Shown: positions 62,142-64,000 of the stretch, piece after piece
How positions within the stretch are numbered: position 1 is the stretch's first letter
Layout of the letters: each line of letters starts with the position of its first letter
Assembly: GCA_003024785.1 (NCBI GenBank)
Contig: PUQB01000238.1
Location: 112,193-176,192, forward strand
DNA from: Selaginella tamariscina
Taxonomy: Eukaryota > Streptophyta > Lycopodiopsida > Selaginellales > Selaginellaceae
DNA length: 64,000 nt
Direction: 5' to 3'
Position numbers and translations under genes: made by a program
Notes under the pieces: model-generated
What the model was told of the DNA's origin: nothing
Database searches by the model: none
What the model saw: the letters and a program-made list of their open reading frames with translations, nothing else

Positions 62142-62987
62142 ATGGAGCCTTGGAGGCAACATAATCCTAACTCGTCTCTAGCAAGAGAGAGAGATAATAG
62201 GCAGGCCGAGAGAGAGGCTGCCCGAGCTGAGCAAATAGAGCTTGCTAATAGGCAAGAAGCTCTTATAAAACTCATTGATCAGATAGGAGAAAGTGCTGCT
62301 AAAGGTGTGGAGGATATACAATACGGTGACTATCAAACTGCAGGAGAAGAGGAGTTGGAAGGAACTCCTCGGAGAACAGGATTTCCTATTAGACCAGGAG
62401 GAGTATCTCCTGGAAATTCCCCTCTTGGTGAGGAGGAAGGTGGTAGAGAAAACCCACCGAGTATGTCTAATATGACACTTTTCCCCGGAATGTTGGGAGG
62501 CACATTGATGTTCCCAATATTTTCCGCAGGAAAGAAGGAAAATCCTAAAAGACATTTATTGCAGTTTGAGGAAGTTGTAAAGTTGTATAAAGTAAGCAAT
62601 GCAGATAAGTTGCTTATATTTCCTCACACATTAAAAGGAAATGCATCTGATTGGTATTATGAGTTGGAGAAAGATGTGAGAGAAGATTATGAGAAAGTTA
62701 CAGAAGCTTTTAAAGAATACTTTAAAAAGGAAGAGTTGCCTGAAGAGCACTTAGAGAAGCTCAGAAATATCCTACAAGGAAAAACTGAAACTCTAGAGGA
62801 ATATACACACCGTTTTAAAAAGCATGAAAAGAAATGCTCACTATATGTTAAGGAAGAAGCTTTGCTTCAATGGTATAAGCAAGGATTGCAGAAGCCATAT
62901 AGGCATTATGCAATGACAATTGAGGAAGTAGACAGGAAAGATCTTGTAAAGCATCTTAAAGATTATGAGAAAAGAGGAGACAAATAG
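62142..62987 (+). CDS. gag of the nested LTR retrotransposon, N-terminal part
   Basis: 281 open residues. After a charged N-terminus ('REREAARAEQIELANRQ' type) comes a retrotransposon gag (capsid-like) domain with 'LLIFPHTLKGNASDWYYEL' and 'EYFKKEELPEEHLEKLRNIL'. This protein forms the RNA-packaging particle. The frame stops at 62985-62987, but zinc-knuckle text continues downstream in other frames, so the natural gag is probably longer. Confidence 0.8.
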   Translation: MEPWRQHNPNSSLARERDNRQAEREAARAEQIELANRQEALIKLIDQIGESAAKGVEDIQYGDYQTAGEEELEGTPRRTGFPIRPGGVSPGNSPLGEEEGGRENPPSMSNMTLFPGMLGGTLMFPIFSAGKKENPKRHLLQFEEVVKLYKVSNADKLLIFPHTLKGNASDWYYELEKDVREDYEKVTEAFKEYFKKEELPEEHLEKLRNILQGKTETLEEYTHRFKKHEKKCSLYVKEEALLQWYKQGLQKPYRHYAMTIEEVDRKDLVKHLKDYEKRGDK

Positions 62988-64000
62988 AAAATATAGCAGA
63001 AGGAAAGATAAAATCCTCAAGGAGAAAGGAGGATAGTTCAGATGATGAGGATGAACCTATCAAAGTTCGGGATTATAAGGCTGATGAGAGAATGTTATTA
63101 CAGCTAGTTAAGTCCTTGAAAGGTAATCCTGTGTATAAGGAATTAGATGCAAAGTATGGTGTGCCAAGTGTAAAAATCCTGGACATACTAAGGATGAGTG
63201 TAGACTACAGTTGCCAAAATGTCAAATATGTGATAAAGAAGGACATTCGGCAAAAGACTGTAAGTATTTTATTAATCAAAATGTGGCACGTGTGGAAAAA
63301 GAAAGGAGAAAAGAAGGAAGAAAGGAAGGCTGGTATAACAGGCCGTTTCCTGTGAGACAACCACCTGTTACCACATTCCCATCTCGGAATAGGAAAGCTC
63401 TATTATGAGGAACAGCCTGGGAGTTGGGAAGAAGGAAGAAACAGGAATCCTTTTGATAACAGAAGGAATGTTCCTTATACAGGAGGAGATGATAGGCTGT
63501 ATGAGGGAATCAAACTAGATATGCTCCACCATATAAGCCTAATATGGGAAGGAAGGAGACGTCCTATAGAGGACCAGAAAGATATCCAAGAAAAGAAAGT
63601 TATGGAGATCAAAATAACTATAGACAAAGACAAGTACAAGGAAGGAATTCTATTAATCTTACTTGTTATACATGTGGAGAGAAAGGACATATTTCTCCAA
63701 ATTGTCCTAAGAATCAGCCTTCCACCTCAAACAATGCTCCTAAGAGAGAGCTTGGAGCTCGGTTCATTGATGTGGAGAGAATGAGCTAGAAAACCATCCT
63801 GCCGTGAGAGAGTAATCTGTACAAAAAGAAATATATGTCAGAAACAGGAATACCTTCCAGCAGAAGAAGGAAATTCTGTGTATCCATTGCGGGATAGTAC
63901 GCAAACAATGGGAGAGATGAACACTCATCTCCAAGAAAGATCTCCCTGAGTATATCTCGGATGATGATACACAACCGACGGATATACCTAAAGATCTAAA
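62988..64000 (+). pseudogene. Zinc-knuckle and following region of the nested element, frame-broken
   Basis: Three CCHC zinc knuckles can be read: 'CAKCKNPGHTKDEC' (~63160-63203), 'CQICDKEGHSAKDC' (63217-63258) and 'CYTCGEKGHISPNC' (~63662-63706), in more than one frame. The pol region would follow but the window ends. The element is assigned to LTR retrotransposons, probably gypsy, from its gag type. Confidence 0.65.

Overview
The window looks like nuclear DNA of a land plant. It is AT-rich and full of microsatellites, with spliced genes, a chloroplast-targeted chlorophyll-synthesis factor (LCAA/YCF54-like), a SnRK1-type kinase, a PPR protein, chalcone-synthase-like genes and Ty1/copia, Ty3/gypsy, hAT-like and MULE-type transposons. 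The PPR gene is a run of near-uniform ~31-residue repeats, and one FAD oxidase resembles fungal members of its family. Both would suit a seed-free plant, but I cannot name the species.

Layout. 1-8860: a chalcone-synthase-like pseudogene (minus strand) split by an 8.0-kb MULE-type DNA transposon with an 8-bp target duplication. The transposon carries two divergent, fully open, multi-intron genes: a 1018-residue DDE transposase with a SWIM finger, and a 1014-residue protein joining a ParB/sulfiredoxin-like domain to a permuted N4/N6-type DNA methyltransferase. Between them lies an array of seven identical 22-bp palindromes at 39-40-bp spacing. This is the most remarkable system in the window. 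8.1-28.4 kb: three chalcone-synthase-like copies, an FAD monooxygenase pseudogene, a fungal-type FAD-linked oxidase gene and a DFR/CCR-like reductase pseudogene, mixed with copia, PIF/Harbinger and MITE debris; this could be a decayed biosynthetic cluster. 28.9-32.2 kb: a decayed gypsy element. 33.2-39.0 kb: PPR and SnRK1-alpha genes. 39-45.6 kb: AT-rich spacer with a copia relic, a hAT-type MITE with a perfect 8-bp target duplication, and a partial duplicate of the 13.5-20.4 kb block. 45.6-46.7 kb: LCAA/YCF54. 47.1-58.0 kb: four tandem ~2.85-kb units carrying an unrecognised, F-box-like 371-residue gene, plus a scrambled fifth relic. 58.0-64 kb: one gypsy element interrupted by a second, which runs off the window.

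A caution on quality. Several conserved genes (SnRK1, LCAA, one chalcone synthase copy, one tandem copy) are broken only by single-base losses, mostly in short homopolymers. Base-calling error is therefore a serious alternative to pseudogenisation there. The two transposon genes show no such breaks over about 6.1 kb of coding sequence.

How parts may work together. In the MULE, the transposase would act on the ends, where three GAATATTC palindromes sit in mirror-symmetric spacing. The ParB-methyltransferase protein could recognise or modify the internal palindrome array and influence silencing of the element. That role is inference only; its catalytic motif IV is atypical (DLPN).
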